A stretch of DNA of 51,159 nucleotides from contig NZ_BORW01000036.1 of NCBI RefSeq assembly GCF_018333375.1, positions 1 to 51,159 on the forward strand, read 5' to 3'. Positions 1 to 8,624 of this stretch are shown here, in pieces. The position numbers and the translations under genes were made by a program. Numbering within the stretch: the stretch's first letter is position 1; each line of letters opens with the position of its first letter. Below the pieces are notes generated by a model. That model was given only the letters and a program-made list of their open reading frames with translations. It did no database searches and was not told the origin of the DNA. The DNA comes from Paenibacillus cookii (GTDB taxonomy: Bacteria; Bacillota; Bacilli; Paenibacillales; Paenibacillaceae).

Positions 1-24
1 AAGTGAAAGAGACAAATTACACTG

Positions 25-120
25 AGCCTGAACAATTTATTGTCAGGCTAGCGTCTTTAGGCGCAGTTTGGCAACAGGGGGTTATACCCCAAGTGCAAAC
101 CACCCGTTGGACGGGTGGTT
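25..120. repeat. Structured palindromic element, IS200/IS605-like remnant
   Basis: Four hairpins follow each other: AGCCTGA (25-31) with TCAGGCT (43-49); GCGTC (51-55) with GGCGC (60-64); GGGG with CCCC around 78-90; and a 9-bp stem, AACCACCCG (98-106) with CGGGTGGTT (112-120). The GC-rich stem with the adjoining TTTGCAC on the minus strand resembles the structured ends of IS200/IS605-type elements and their non-autonomous derivatives, as remembered from those families. No transposase gene is present in the window. It could instead be a free-standing structured RNA such as HEARO. The hairpins are seen directly; the family is inference. Confidence 0.4.
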
Positions 121-403
121 ATGATTGCCGCCGAAAGCCCGAGGCTCGGCTTGCCAAAGCCTGAAACAACGGCAACGCATTCGACGCGGATGTTGAATTT
201 TGACGATTTGGTGACGGTTTGATGGACGAATCCGGAGGAAAAGTGAATGAAAAGAGGGAAAAATGGGTATACGAAAAGGGAATAACATGGTTGCAAACGG
301 AAGGGGGAAAGGGGCCGCGCAGCGTGTCCGAAAACGATTGCAAATGCTTGCGTGGCGCGACTTTCAGCACTTTTCGAACAATTTGTGAACTAGGTCAGAA
401 TCA

Positions 404-432
404 TTGACAAAATATTACCTTAAACTTATATT
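404..432 (+). promoter_or_regulatory. Sigma-A promoter of the cta operon
   Basis: TTGACA at 404-409 and TATATT at 427-432 are separated by 17 bases, a near-consensus vegetative promoter. It lies about 115 bases upstream of ctaC. Bases 121-403 hold no convincing gene; a 62-codon open frame at 219-407 overlaps the promoter and looks like chance. Confidence 0.75.
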
Positions 433-546
433 AAATAGGTGATTGTTTTAGTTGACAGTAGCAATACATCCGTTATAGCGCAGGTATGAGACCGCCTAGT
501 GCCTCTTTGGCGGCGCCTGTGAAAATGTAAAAAGTGGGGTAGATCA

Positions 547-1590
547 ATGATGAAACGGTGGCAGGCTGTAAAGCGACTTCTTCCCTTGCTCGCAGTGTTT
601 TCTCTGCTTTTAGCCGGGTGCGGCCGCGAGGACTTGTCGGCATTACGACCACAGGGGCCTGTGGCGGAAGGACAGTACGATTTGATGAAGCTTTCAATCA
701 CGATCATGATCGTCGTCCTGATCGTCGTATTTGCAATTGCGGTGTACGTTTTGATTAAGTTCCGCAGGAAAAAGGGACAAACGGAAGTGCCGAAACAAGT
801 GGAAGGCAACTTCAAGCTGGAGGTCATTTGGACCGTTATTCCGCTCGTTCTGGTATTCATTCTTGCCGTACCGACCGTGCAAAAGATTTTTGCTTTTGGC
901 GACGATCATTACAATGAGAAGGGTTCCGTGCAGGTAAAAGTAACCGGCCACCAGTACTGGTGGGAGTTCGAATACCCGCAATACGGCGTGAAAACCGCTC
1001 AGGAACTGATGATCCCGACGGGCAAAAACATTGCCTTCGAACTGAAGACGGCGGACGTTCTCCACTCCTTCTGGGTACCGTCCTTGTCCGGTAAAATGGA
1101 CACCAACCCGGATGGAACGATTAACAGATTCAGCTTCAAGACCGACAAAGAAGGCGTTTACCGCGGTAAATGCGCCGAGCTTTGCGGGGCTTCGCACGCG
1201 CTGATGGAATTCAAGGTCAAGGCGGTAAGCCCGGATGCGTTTGACAAATGGGTTGCCGCAATGAAAGCGCCTGCGGTTCTGCCTAAAGATCAGGCACTGG
1301 CCGAAACGTTCAAAAAATCTTGCTTGTCTTGCCATGCTGTAGGTGACCAAGGCGGTCCTGTGGGCCCGAACCTTACCGGCATCGGTTCGCGTGAATCTGT
1401 TGCGGGTATCTTGCTGAACGAGGGTCAAGACGGAGGCAAACCGGTGAAGGAAAACCTCAAGGAATGGCTTGAAGATCCGCAAGCCGTCAAACCGGGCAAC
1501 AAAATGCCAGCTCCAAAAGATTTGGGTCTGACAGACGAACAAATCGATGGCATTGCCGATTACTTGGCTAACTACAAATTGAATTACTAA
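547..1590 (+). CDS. ctaC: Cytochrome c oxidase subunit II (caa3 type, fused cytochrome c)
   Basis: Subunit II of an aa3/caa3 oxidase, which takes electrons from cytochrome c to the CuA centre at the outer face of the membrane. A lipoprotein signal is clear, with lipobox LLAGC and Cys25 as the probable lipidated residue. Two membrane helices lie near 50-71 and 93-113. CuA ligands are visible as H173 and the CAELC...H...M cluster (C209, C213, H217, M220). The C-terminal extension is a fused class I cytochrome c with CLSCH (C259, C262, H263) and a likely axial Met320. The length of 347 residues fits the caa3 class of Bacillus. A second ATG directly follows the first. It is the first gene of the ctaCDEF operon behind a strong sigma-A promoter. 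Confidence 0.96.
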   Translation: MMKRWQAVKRLLPLLAVFSLLLAGCGREDLSALRPQGPVAEGQYDLMKLSITIMIVVLIVVFAIAVYVLIKFRRKKGQTEVPKQVEGNFKLEVIWTVIPLVLVFILAVPTVQKIFAFGDDHYNEKGSVQVKVTGHQYWWEFEYPQYGVKTAQELMIPTGKNIAFELKTADVLHSFWVPSLSGKMDTNPDGTINRFSFKTDKEGVYRGKCAELCGASHALMEFKVKAVSPDAFDKWVAAMKAPAVLPKDQALAETFKKSCLSCHAVGDQGGPVGPNLTGIGSRESVAGILLNEGQDGGKPVKENLKEWLEDPQAVKPGNKMPAPKDLGLTDEQIDGIADYLANYKLNY

Positions 1591-1631
1591 TCGTTATCAA
1601 CAGCAAGATTTTTTATAAGGGGGTATCAACC

Positions 1632-3521
1632 TTGGCTCATGCTCATAGTGTCAAGCGCCACAAGGGCTTGATGGATTGGCTGACGACAGTCGACCATAAG
1701 AAAATAGCCATTCTTTATTTGCTGGCCGGCGGTTTGTTTTTCGCGATCGGCGGCATCGAAGCGATTCTGATCCGGCTGCAGCTGATTAAGCCGATGAATG
1801 ATTTCGTTTCGGCGCAAACCTTTAACGAATTGATTACGATGCACGGAACGACGATGATCTTCCTGGGCGTCATGCCTGTCATCTTCGCGCTGATGAACGC
1901 GGTAATCCCGCTGCAGATCGGCGCGCGTGACGTCGCGTTTCCGTTTTTGAACTCTCTGGGCTTCTGGACATTCCTGTTCGGCGGCTTGCTCCTTAACCTG
2001 AGCTGGATTATGGGTGGAGCTCCAGACGCGGGCTGGACATCATATACCCCGCTTTCGACAAATACTTACAGCACCTCGCATGGCGTCGACTTTTACACCG
2101 TCGGCCTTCAGATTGCCGGTCTCGGTACGCTGATCGGGGGCATCAACTTCCTGGCGACCATCATCACGATGCGCGCCCCAGGCATGTCTTTCATGAGAAT
2201 GCCGATGTTTACATGGACGTCTTTCATCACGTCCGCCATGATCCTGTTTGCATTCCCTGCCATTACGGTAGGTTTGGTATTGCTGTCGTTCGACCGGATT
2301 TTGGGAGCGAATTTCTTCGAAGTCGCCAATGGCGGTAACCCCGTTCTTTGGCAGCATATCTTCTGGATCTTTGGCCACCCTGAAGTGTATATCCTCATCC
2401 TGCCGGCATTCGGCGTCATTTCCGAGGTTATACCGACATTCTCGCGCAAACGTCTTTTCGGTTACAGCTCGATGGTATTCGCTACGATCCTGATCGCCTT
2501 CCTGGGCTTCATGGTTTGGGCGCACCACATGTTTACGACGGGTCTCGGACCGGTTGCGAACGCGCTGTTCTCGATTGCGACGATGCTCATCGCGGTGCCT
2601 ACGGGCATCAAAATCTTTAACTGGCTGTTCACAATGTGGGGCGGGCAGATCCGTTTCACGAGTCCGAACTTGTTTGCGATCGGATTTATCCCGACATTCG
2701 TTATGGGTGGGGTAACAGGCGTGATGCTTGCTTCGGCTCCTGCCGACTTCCAGTTCCATGACACGTATTTCGTCGTCGCTCACTTCCACTACGTTATCGT
2801 GGGCGGTCTCGTATCGGGCCTCCTGGCAGGCTTGCATTACTGGTGGCCGAAAATGTTCGGCCGCATGCTGAATGAAACGCTCGGCAAAATTTCTTTCTGG
2901 TTCTTTATCATCGGTTTCCATCTGACGTTCTTCGTGCAGCACTTCCTGGGTCTGATGGGGATGCAGCGTCGCGTATTTACGTACCTGCCTAACCAGAATT
3001 TCGACACGCTGAACTTGGTAAGTACGATCGGCGCCATCCTGATGGGTATCGGCATTTTGGTCTTCCTGATCAACGCGTTTGCGACTTGGGCGAAACCGAA
3101 AGGCGTTGCCAACGATCCTTGGGAAGACGGACGTACGCTCGAATGGACCATCGCGTCTCCGCCTGCGGAATACAACTTCAAGCAAATTCCGCTCGTACGC
3201 GGCATCGATGCTTTCTGGAAAGAAAAAATGGCCGGCAACAAGGAAATGACTCCTGCGGAACCGCTGGGTCCGATCCACATGCCGTCGCCAACCATTTTGC
3301 CTTTCGTCATGTCCGTCGGCATTTTCATTGCCGGTCTCGGATTCATGTTCAGCAAAGAACAATTCTCGAATTCCTTTATGAGCATGATTTTCAACAACTG
3401 GATCGTTGTCATCATCGGTCTGGTCATCACGTTCGGTTCCATGCTGCTTCGTTCCTTGTATGACGATCACGGCTGGCATATCGAAGTAGAAGAGCTGGAG
3501 GAAGAGGGGGTAAAAGCATGA
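1632..3521 (+). CDS. ctaD: Cytochrome c oxidase subunit I (caa3 type)
   Basis: Catalytic heme-copper subunit that reduces oxygen to water and pumps protons. The 629-residue length includes the usual 12-helix core and an extra C-terminal helix pair typical of Bacillus CtaD. Metal ligands are easy to place: H71 in MHGTTM for low-spin heme; H249 with Y253 in HPEVY, the CuB ligand and cross-linked tyrosine; H298-H299 for CuB; and H384/H386 in HFHY for the two hemes. The start is TTG at 1632, supported by AAGGGGG about eight bases upstream and by the usual N-terminus. The stop overlaps the ctaE start by four bases, so translation is probably coupled. Confidence 0.97.
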   Translation: MAHAHSVKRHKGLMDWLTTVDHKKIAILYLLAGGLFFAIGGIEAILIRLQLIKPMNDFVSAQTFNELITMHGTTMIFLGVMPVIFALMNAVIPLQIGARDVAFPFLNSLGFWTFLFGGLLLNLSWIMGGAPDAGWTSYTPLSTNTYSTSHGVDFYTVGLQIAGLGTLIGGINFLATIITMRAPGMSFMRMPMFTWTSFITSAMILFAFPAITVGLVLLSFDRILGANFFEVANGGNPVLWQHIFWIFGHPEVYILILPAFGVISEVIPTFSRKRLFGYSSMVFATILIAFLGFMVWAHHMFTTGLGPVANALFSIATMLIAVPTGIKIFNWLFTMWGGQIRFTSPNLFAIGFIPTFVMGGVTGVMLASAPADFQFHDTYFVVAHFHYVIVGGLVSGLLAGLHYWWPKMFGRMLNETLGKISFWFFIIGFHLTFFVQHFLGLMGMQRRVFTYLPNQNFDTLNLVSTIGAILMGIGILVFLINAFATWAKPKGVANDPWEDGRTLEWTIASPPAEYNFKQIPLVRGIDAFWKEKMAGNKEMTPAEPLGPIHMPSPTILPFVMSVGIFIAGLGFMFSKEQFSNSFMSMIFNNWIVVIIGLVITFGSMLLRSLYDDHGWHIEVEELEEEGVKA

Positions 3522-4135
3522 GTGCAACGCATACAGAAGGCGCTTTGCCGCACGAACCGGAAAAAGCGACGTTAGAAGGCCGCAATAAAGTACTCGGCTT
3601 CTGGCTCTTCCTTGGCGGAGAGGCCGTATTGTTCGGTACCCTGTTCGCGACGTTCCTGGCGCTTCGCAATCAAACGAATGAAGGTCCTACCGCGAGCGAA
3701 CTTTTCCAACTGCCGATGACGGCGATCACGACGTTGATCCTGCTCGTCAGCAGCTTGACCAGCGTGTTCGCCGTTCAGGCGATGCACCGCCACAAGGTCG
3801 GCGCGCTGCGCGGCTGGCTTGCGATTACGGTCCTTTTGGGTCTGGCCTTCCTTTGCCTTGAAATTTACGAATTTGCCGAATACGTCCATGCCGAGAAATT
3901 CGGCATGACGACCAGTGCATTCAGTTCGGCGTTTTATACGCTGGTCGGCTTCCACGGCGCACACGTTGCGTTCGGGGTCGTCTGGATTTCCATCCTGATT
4001 GGACAGCTCTTTAAAAAAGGTTTGACGGTCGTAACGGCGCCTAAGATTTACGTGTCGGCCATTTACTGGCACTTTATCGACGTCGTTTGGGTATTCATCT
4101 TTACGGTCGTTTACCTGCTCGGGAAGGTGGGCTAA
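3518..4135 (+). CDS. ctaE: Cytochrome c oxidase subunit III
   Basis: Membrane subunit III of the caa3 oxidase, which stabilises subunit I. It is 205 residues with about five hydrophobic helices, the short form found in Gram-positive caa3 and quinol oxidases. The family signatures KVLGFWLFLGGEAVLF near the N-terminus and TLVGFHGAHVAFG in the last third are visible, as is the C-terminal WHFIDVVWVFIFTVVYL. The ATG overlaps the ctaD stop (ATGA), and a GAGGAAGAGGGGG stretch supplies the ribosome site. ctaF follows after three bases. Confidence 0.96.
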   Translation: MSATHTEGALPHEPEKATLEGRNKVLGFWLFLGGEAVLFGTLFATFLALRNQTNEGPTASELFQLPMTAITTLILLVSSLTSVFAVQAMHRHKVGALRGWLAITVLLGLAFLCLEIYEFAEYVHAEKFGMTTSAFSSAFYTLVGFHGAHVAFGVVWISILIGQLFKKGLTVVTAPKIYVSAIYWHFIDVVWVFIFTVVYLLGKVG

Positions 4136-4138
4136 GAT

Positions 4139-4459
4139 ATGACGACAGAACATCAGGCGAATCGTGGCATCGTGAAACATAGCGAGCGCCACGAGGGGCC
4201 TCAAAAGCATATCATCGTTTTCATTTTCTCCATCATTCTGACAGCCATTGCCTTTGCGGCCGTTATGGCGGGCGGAGTGAACGCCGCGTTTACCGTGCTG
4301 CTGCTCCTGGTGATGGCCATACTTCAGGTCCTCGTCCAAATGGGTTATTGGATGCACTTGAAGGATCGCGGTCATTTGATTCCGATTATCTTCATGATCG
4401 GCGGATTTTTCGTAGCCGGTACGGCGATCGTCACAGCATTGTACTGGGTATGGTGGTAA
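4139..4459 (+). CDS. ctaF: Cytochrome c oxidase subunit IV
   Basis: Small fourth subunit of the caa3 oxidase. The 106-residue protein has a polar N-terminus of about 25 residues and three hydrophobic helices (about 27-47, 52-73 and 82-104). The WMHLKDRGH segment before the last helix is typical of the COX4 pro family. It is the last gene before a rho-independent terminator, three bases after ctaE. Its role is assigned from family and position; no catalytic residues are expected. Confidence 0.93.
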   Translation: MTTEHQANRGIVKHSERHEGPQKHIIVFIFSIILTAIAFAAVMAGGVNAAFTVLLLLVMAILQVLVQMGYWMHLKDRGHLIPIIFMIGGFFVAGTAIVTALYWVWW

Positions 4460-4469
4460 AATAGATAAA

Positions 4470-4499
4470 GAGGCGGGCTTTGTTGCCCCCTCTTTTTTT
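4470..4499 (+). terminator. Rho-independent terminator after ctaF
   Basis: GAGG (4470-4473) plus GGGC (4475-4478) pair with GCCC (4485-4488) plus CCTC (4489-4492), with one bulged C and a TTTGTT loop. A run of seven T follows at 4493-4499. It separates ctaCDEF from ctaG, so ctaG probably has its own promoter or relies on read-through. Confidence 0.85.
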
Positions 4500-4560
4500 C
4501 AATGGAAGGCCATTGTCACAAATTCGACAGAACTGATACCGCTTGAGAGGAGGTTTTCAC

Positions 4561-5469
4561 ATGCTGGGGTTAGAATATTTTAGCTTTAGCGAATTGTTTA
4601 GTCCGCTGTTTCTGGCGTGTATGCTGCTTGTAACGGCTGCATATTTCGTCGTGATCGGTCCGCTTAGCGAGAGGTTTGCGGGGAGCGAACCCGTCCCTGT
4701 AAACAAAAAAATCAGCTTCGTCTGCGGTATGCTGGTGTTATACCTTGCTCAAGGCGGCCCAATCAGTCTGCTCGGACATTTGATGTTTACGTTCCACATG
4801 ACGACGATGGCATTATCCTATCTGGTGGCGCCGCCGCTGCTTATGATGGGGATACCGGCGTGGTTGTGGAGAGCGATTTTAAAGGTGAATCCGTTCAAAA
4901 AGCTGGGATTTTTATCCCGTCCGATCGTCGCCGCGCTCGTATTTAACGGATTGTTTTCGTTTTACCATTTTCCGGCGGTACATGACTACGTCATGCTGCA
5001 TTTTGCCGTGCACCGTCTATATTATCTGGTGCTGTTCATTGCGGCTATATTGATGTGGTGGACGCTGATCAATCCGCTCCCGGAAAAAGATAAAGCCTCG
5101 GGGCTGGCCAAAATCGGTTATATTTTCTTGAACATGGTGCTCCTGACGCCGGCTTGCGGCCTGATCATTTTTTCGGCCAAGCCGATGTACGCCACGTTCA
5201 GCGATCCGAACGTATGGGCCGAAGCGATGGGATATTGCGTGTCGGGCGATCCGTCCAAGCTTCTGCAAGCGTTTGGCGGCCCAACCTTTTTTAACATCAT
5301 GAGCACGAAGGTCGACCAGCAGGTAGGCGGCATCGTCATGAAGTTCATTCAGGAGTTCATTTTCGCCTCGATGTTGGGAAGAGTATTTTTCCGCTGGTAT
5401 CGGGCCGAAAATAAGGAAGAAGACATTCCGCCTGCCGAGTTTAACGAAGGTTCATTGAATCGGGCGTAA
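4561..5469 (+). CDS. ctaG: Cytochrome c oxidase assembly factor CtaG
   Basis: Membrane protein of the caa3-type CtaG family, needed for forming active caa3 oxidase and thought to act in copper delivery. About seven hydrophobic helices span 302 residues. The H-rich segments LMFTFHMTTMALSYL and FSFYHFPAVHDYVMLH carry the histidines and methionines expected for metal handling. The ATG at 4561 is chosen because GAGAGGAGG sits at 4545-4553; an in-frame TTG at 4543 precedes that site and is unlikely. It lies just beyond the ctaF terminator and is followed by a DUF420 gene, as in related genomes. Confidence 0.93.
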   Translation: MLGLEYFSFSELFSPLFLACMLLVTAAYFVVIGPLSERFAGSEPVPVNKKISFVCGMLVLYLAQGGPISLLGHLMFTFHMTTMALSYLVAPPLLMMGIPAWLWRAILKVNPFKKLGFLSRPIVAALVFNGLFSFYHFPAVHDYVMLHFAVHRLYYLVLFIAAILMWWTLINPLPEKDKASGLAKIGYIFLNMVLLTPACGLIIFSAKPMYATFSDPNVWAEAMGYCVSGDPSKLLQAFGGPTFFNIMSTKVDQQVGGIVMKFIQEFIFASMLGRVFFRWYRAENKEEDIPPAEFNEGSLNRA

Positions 5470-5502
5470 ACCGCCCGCTTTTGTGAAGTAAGGAGGATTT
5501 CG

Positions 5503-5967
5503 ATGGATTTATATACGCTGCTGCCGACCATCAGCACGTCGTTTATCGTCATCAGCGCGATTTTGGTGGCTATAGGCTGGGCGCTCATTATTCGCGGCAA
5601 ACGGGAAGCCCATAAAAAAGTGATGATCCTTGGTGCCGTTGCAGCGCTCCTGTTTTTCATCATTTACGTGTCCAGAACGGCATTCGTAGGCAACACGTCT
5701 TGGGGCGGCTCGGATGAGCTTCAAGTATACTATCAGATCTTCCTCATCTTCCACATTACCCTAGCGACCGTAGCTGCGGTGTTCGGGATTACGACGCTGG
5801 TGCTTGGCTTCAAGGAGAAATTCGCGAAGCACCGGAAATGGGGAAGAGTGACGGCAACCATCTGGTTCATTACCGCCATTACGGGGGTCGTGGTTTATGT
5901 CCTGCTGTACGTCTTGTATCCGGGCGGGCATACGAAACCGGTTTGGGACGTTATTTTGGGCGCTTGA
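5503..5967 (+). CDS. DUF420 membrane protein (YozB/CtaM-like)
   Basis: A 154-residue membrane protein with four hydrophobic helices, matching the DUF420 family in length and layout. Conserved features visible are R56 in IYVSRTAFVG, an early GKREAHKKVM loop and the late FAKHRKWGRVTATIW segment, with His residues that could contact heme or copper. A Staphylococcus relative, CtaM, has been linked to aa3-type oxidase maturation; that link is family knowledge. The position directly after ctaG, with an AAGGAGG site and a strong terminator behind it, supports an oxidase-assembly role. Confidence 0.85.
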   Translation: MDLYTLLPTISTSFIVISAILVAIGWALIIRGKREAHKKVMILGAVAALLFFIIYVSRTAFVGNTSWGGSDELQVYYQIFLIFHITLATVAAVFGITTLVLGFKEKFAKHRKWGRVTATIWFITAITGVVVYVLLYVLYPGGHTKPVWDVILGA

Positions 5968-6004
5968 CCAAGCGAATATGTTCATTCGAGTGAACGGCTT
6001 TAAG

Positions 6005-6082
6005 AAAGACCTTTTCAAGTTGACCTGGAGGTGCTTCGGCATCTGATACATGCAGGCCAAATGAAAAGGTCTTTTTGTTTTT
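6005..6082 (+). terminator. Terminator after the DUF420 gene
   Basis: AAAGACCTTTTCA (6005-6017) and its exact complement (6062-6074) form a 13-bp stem with a 44-base loop, followed by T-rich sequence to about 6082. The long loop is unusual and could hold an extra fold. The stem is symmetrical in A and T, so it could work in both directions, but there is no convergent gene. Confidence 0.7.
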
Positions 6083-6265
6083 TCTCCCTCATATTAGTAT
6101 TTGTGCGCTTTTTCGCGGCAACCGGATGATCATGATAAGGGGTGAAAGCATCAAGTCGGACAATTTACAGAAAAATTAAAAAATTGATAACTTTATGGTT
6201 CCTCATTACGTCTAAAGAGTATAAGAGTGAAACTCCAAATCACTAAAGAAGGTCCGGGGATCCAC

Positions 6266-7153
6266 ATGAAACGTATCGGCAAAACTTCATCGGGGAATAT
6301 GAGGGGAAGGCTTTACATCTTGGCGGCTGCCGTTATGCTAATCCTGCTTTTTACCACCTCGTTATCAACCCCCGGCTCGATGTCGGCAGACAAGCAGCAT
6401 GATCAAGAACAAACCGGTCAGCATCCGAAAGACCAGCCCGCTTCGGGCCAAGAAGGCGATTCAAGCCCAGGGCAAGGCGGTCCTGCAAGCACAAGCGAGC
6501 AGGCAAGCGTGCAGTGCGGCGTGCTGAAGCTGGATCAACCGGGAGAAGGCATCGGTCAGATTCCGCTGTATTGCATCTCGGGAGCGTTTTACGGCGAAAT
6601 TACGCCGCCGAATGTTCCGCATAAGGATTTGCCGATATTGCGGGGAACCGCCATTCCGGTTCCTGAATTGGCGCATTGGGGAGCGTTTTTCCTGAACGAA
6701 GGCAGCAATCACGGTTATTTGCTTCTGGCTCCGCGCCACTGGAAGGTCGTGACGGCGGATACCGGCATGGACGGCTCGGTCAAAATCGAGCTCCAAGACC
6801 CGTCCAACCCCCAAATCCGCATGACGTACCTGGACACGGGATCCTGCGGCGGATGCGCGATTCAAAGGATCGGAAGTTATTTTCCGGGTATGAAGGCATG
6901 GGCGGAAGAACAAGGGATGGTCCCGGATCTGCCGGCATTCGAAAACCGTTCGATGCTGAACGAACATGTCGTTCAATATCGCATGCAAAAAGACGCCGAA
7001 GCCTATCAGACGTTCGGGGCGGCCTACCGGTTTACAGGGCAGGACCATACCGCTTTTTCGATGCTGGAAATCCAGGCGCCCGAAGCCCAGCTGAAGGTCG
7101 TGCAAAACATGCTTGATTTTTTTGCCAAGTATCCGGCTGCATTCGTTTATTGA
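6266..7153 (+). CDS. Exported protein of unknown function
   Basis: I do not recognise this family with certainty; DUF4850 is one possibility. A basic N-terminus and hydrophobic stretch (LYILAAAVMLILLFTTSL) act as a signal or anchor, followed by about 50 low-complexity residues rich in Gln, Gly, Pro and Ser, a typical extracellular linker. A folded domain follows, beginning at CGVLKL and containing a CGGC motif after LDTGS. Four Cys occur in the mature part, so disulfides are likely. The ATG at 6266 is preferred over an upstream in-frame GTG at 6227, because the signal-like sequence begins there; neither start has a strong ribosome site. It stands alone between two terminators. Confidence 0.65.
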   Translation: MKRIGKTSSGNMRGRLYILAAAVMLILLFTTSLSTPGSMSADKQHDQEQTGQHPKDQPASGQEGDSSPGQGGPASTSEQASVQCGVLKLDQPGEGIGQIPLYCISGAFYGEITPPNVPHKDLPILRGTAIPVPELAHWGAFFLNEGSNHGYLLLAPRHWKVVTADTGMDGSVKIELQDPSNPQIRMTYLDTGSCGGCAIQRIGSYFPGMKAWAEEQGMVPDLPAFENRSMLNEHVVQYRMQKDAEAYQTFGAAYRFTGQDHTAFSMLEIQAPEAQLKVVQNMLDFFAKYPAAFVY

Positions 7154-7180
7154 TAAGTGAATCAAGTCCTTGCGCCGCAA

Positions 7181-7218
7181 GGCCCGAGATCCGTTACTGC
7201 GGATCCGGGCCTTTTTTT
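7181..7218 (+). terminator. Terminator after the 6266-7153 gene
   Basis: GGCCCG and GATCCG, with a bulged A (7181-7193), pair with CGGATCCGGGCC (7200-7211) around a six-base loop, followed by seven T (7212-7218). Confidence 0.88.
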
Positions 7219-7283
7219 CGTCCCATAAATTTTTCCAAACTTTTAGCGAAACGGCTATTGCATGAGTGTGCTTCACCCTGTAT

Positions 7284-7307
7284 ACTGTGTATAAAGATAT
7301 ATACAGT
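7284..7307 (+). promoter_or_regulatory. Candidate operator of the GntR/ABC operon
   Basis: An inverted repeat, ACTGTGTATA (7284-7293) and TATATACAGT (7298-7307), has one mismatch and a four-base centre. It lies about 90 bases upstream of the first gene of an operon that encodes a YtrA-type GntR repressor. YtrA-family operators are AT-rich palindromes of this size, so autoregulation is likely. The assignment is inference from position and symmetry. No clear -35/-10 pair was fixed, although TATACT at 7281-7286 could be a -10 element overlapped by the repeat. Confidence 0.5.
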
Positions 7308-7398
7308 GAGCACAGTAAACGTGGCATATGCACACCTGAAAAAATGGAACAATTTTAACCTGACGGATAAGTCTTGACGGGAGCGGGGGAGAGCCGTT

Positions 7399-8118
7399 TT
7401 GGAAAACGCGAGAAAGGCTTGGTTCATCATGCAGAAGGACCTGAGATGCGAGAAAAGATATCTGGTTTGGACCGTTGTTTATGCGGTATATATGGCGGTG
7501 ATGATCGGGATGGCCGTTCGGGGGCAGATGGAAGCGCCGGAATACGTAAGCCCGGTCACGGACGGGATGTTTTTGCTGCTCATTCCGATGCTGGGTTTTT
7601 ATTTCAGCCGAAGATCCTTCAAATATTTGAGCGAGGATTCGTATACGCAAATGCTGGCGTATTTCCGGGCGCTGCCGATATCGGATCACGTCATTATCAG
7701 CTATCGCCTGCTGCAGATGTTTATCGCTTTTAGCATCAATGGCATCGTATTTTTCGGGATCATGTTCTGGACCGCCGAACCGATGCGAAGCGGCATGTCG
7801 TTGGCCGGTTATGCGGCTTTTGCGCTGACATGGATCGGTTATGGGCTGGCGATTTCGGGACCTTATATGTATTTTGAATTAGCCAACCACGGCAAAGCGT
7901 ATTTCAGATCGACGTTGATCCTGTTTGGTGGAGCGATTGCGGCGGCGGTCGTCATTAAAATATGCGGCGGGAACATGCTGCTTTATTCGATCGAGGCGGG
8001 GGCCCGGTGGAAGCTGCTTTCCCCTCTAATGTGGGGCATGCTTGCGGCAGCGGCCGCGAGTTTGACGGTGTTCACGAGGTTAACCCGGCTTAAACTGAGA
8101 AGCAGAGACTTGGTGTAA
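7399..8118 (+). CDS. ABC-2-type membrane protein
   Basis: A 239-residue integral membrane protein with six hydrophobic stretches (about 24-40, 55-71, 104-126, 137-158, 171-190 and 205-225) and a cytoplasmic N-terminus, the pattern of ABC-2 permeases that partner YtrA-linked ATPases. It starts at TTG 7399 behind a GGGGGAGA stretch. It is the first gene of an operon with a GntR regulator and the ATPase at 8624-9538, which is probably its partner. The substrate is unknown; related YtrA-linked systems respond to cell-wall antibiotics or bacitracin-like peptides (family knowledge). Confidence 0.72.
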   Translation: MENARKAWFIMQKDLRCEKRYLVWTVVYAVYMAVMIGMAVRGQMEAPEYVSPVTDGMFLLLIPMLGFYFSRRSFKYLSEDSYTQMLAYFRALPISDHVIISYRLLQMFIAFSINGIVFFGIMFWTAEPMRSGMSLAGYAAFALTWIGYGLAISGPYMYFELANHGKAYFRSTLILFGGAIAAAVVIKICGGNMLLYSIEAGARWKLLSPLMWGMLAAAAASLTVFTRLTRLKLRSRDLV

Positions 8119-8204
8119 CCCGACCGGAATAAGGATTGGATTAAAGGCTGACCTCTGGCAGAATTGCCGAAAGCGGCGTACTGACCGGGAAAGCAAGAGG
8201 TGAG

Positions 8205-8624
8205 GTGCGAAAGGTGTGGATTCCAATACAACTGAATGAAAATAGCGCTGAACCGCTTTATCATCAGATCGAATCCCAGTTAAGGTCGCTGATCATCAGC
8301 GGGCAAATCAAGGAGGGGACCCTATTGCCGTCCATCAGGGAATTTGCTGGAGGTTTGAACTGCAGCGTCATTACCGTCCGCCGGGTGTATCAGGACCTGG
8401 AAAGCGAAGGGCTGCTGCGAACGAAGCAGGGCACCGGAACGTTTGTCGCCAAGGTCGGCGATACGGAACGGGAGACCTTCCGGCGCGAAGCGGTAGAGGA
8501 AGCGCTGCGTTCGGCGGTGGATGTCGGCATGTCCGTGAAATACGAAGAGGAAGAGCTGAAGCGGCTGTTTCTGGCCATTTTGCATAAAAAATATCATCCG
8601 GAGGAGAAGGAAGGTGAGTCGTAA
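8205..8624 (+). CDS. GntR-family regulator, YtrA subfamily
   Basis: A short GntR protein of about 139 residues. The winged-helix DNA-binding domain is near residues 13-80 (PLYHQIESQL..LIISGQIKEGTLLPSIREFA...TVRRVYQDLESEGLLRTKQGTGTFV). The short C-terminal tail has no ligand domain, which defines the YtrA subfamily. A GTG at 8205 is used here; a second in-frame GTG at 8214 has the better spaced AGGTGAGG and may be the true start. The stop overlaps the next ATG (TAATG), coupling it to the ABC ATPase. It probably represses its own operon through the repeat at 7284-7307. A regulator as second gene is less usual than first. Confidence 0.9.
   Translation: MRKVWIPIQLNENSAEPLYHQIESQLRSLIISGQIKEGTLLPSIREFAGGLNCSVITVRRVYQDLESEGLLRTKQGTGTFVAKVGDTERETFRREAVEEALRSAVDVGMSVKYEEEELKRLFLAILHKKYHPEEKEGES

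Noticed and set aside
219..407. A 62-codon plus-strand frame before ctaC
   Set aside because: It runs into the -35 of the cta promoter, has low-complexity charged sequence and no recognisable family, although GGAGG precedes a Met codon inside it.
2040..3527. A 495-codon open frame on the minus strand opposite ctaD
   Set aside because: It lies wholly antisense to the catalytic subunit gene, its translation is rich in Arg, His, Asp and Gln as expected of a shadow frame, and no ribosome site was seen.
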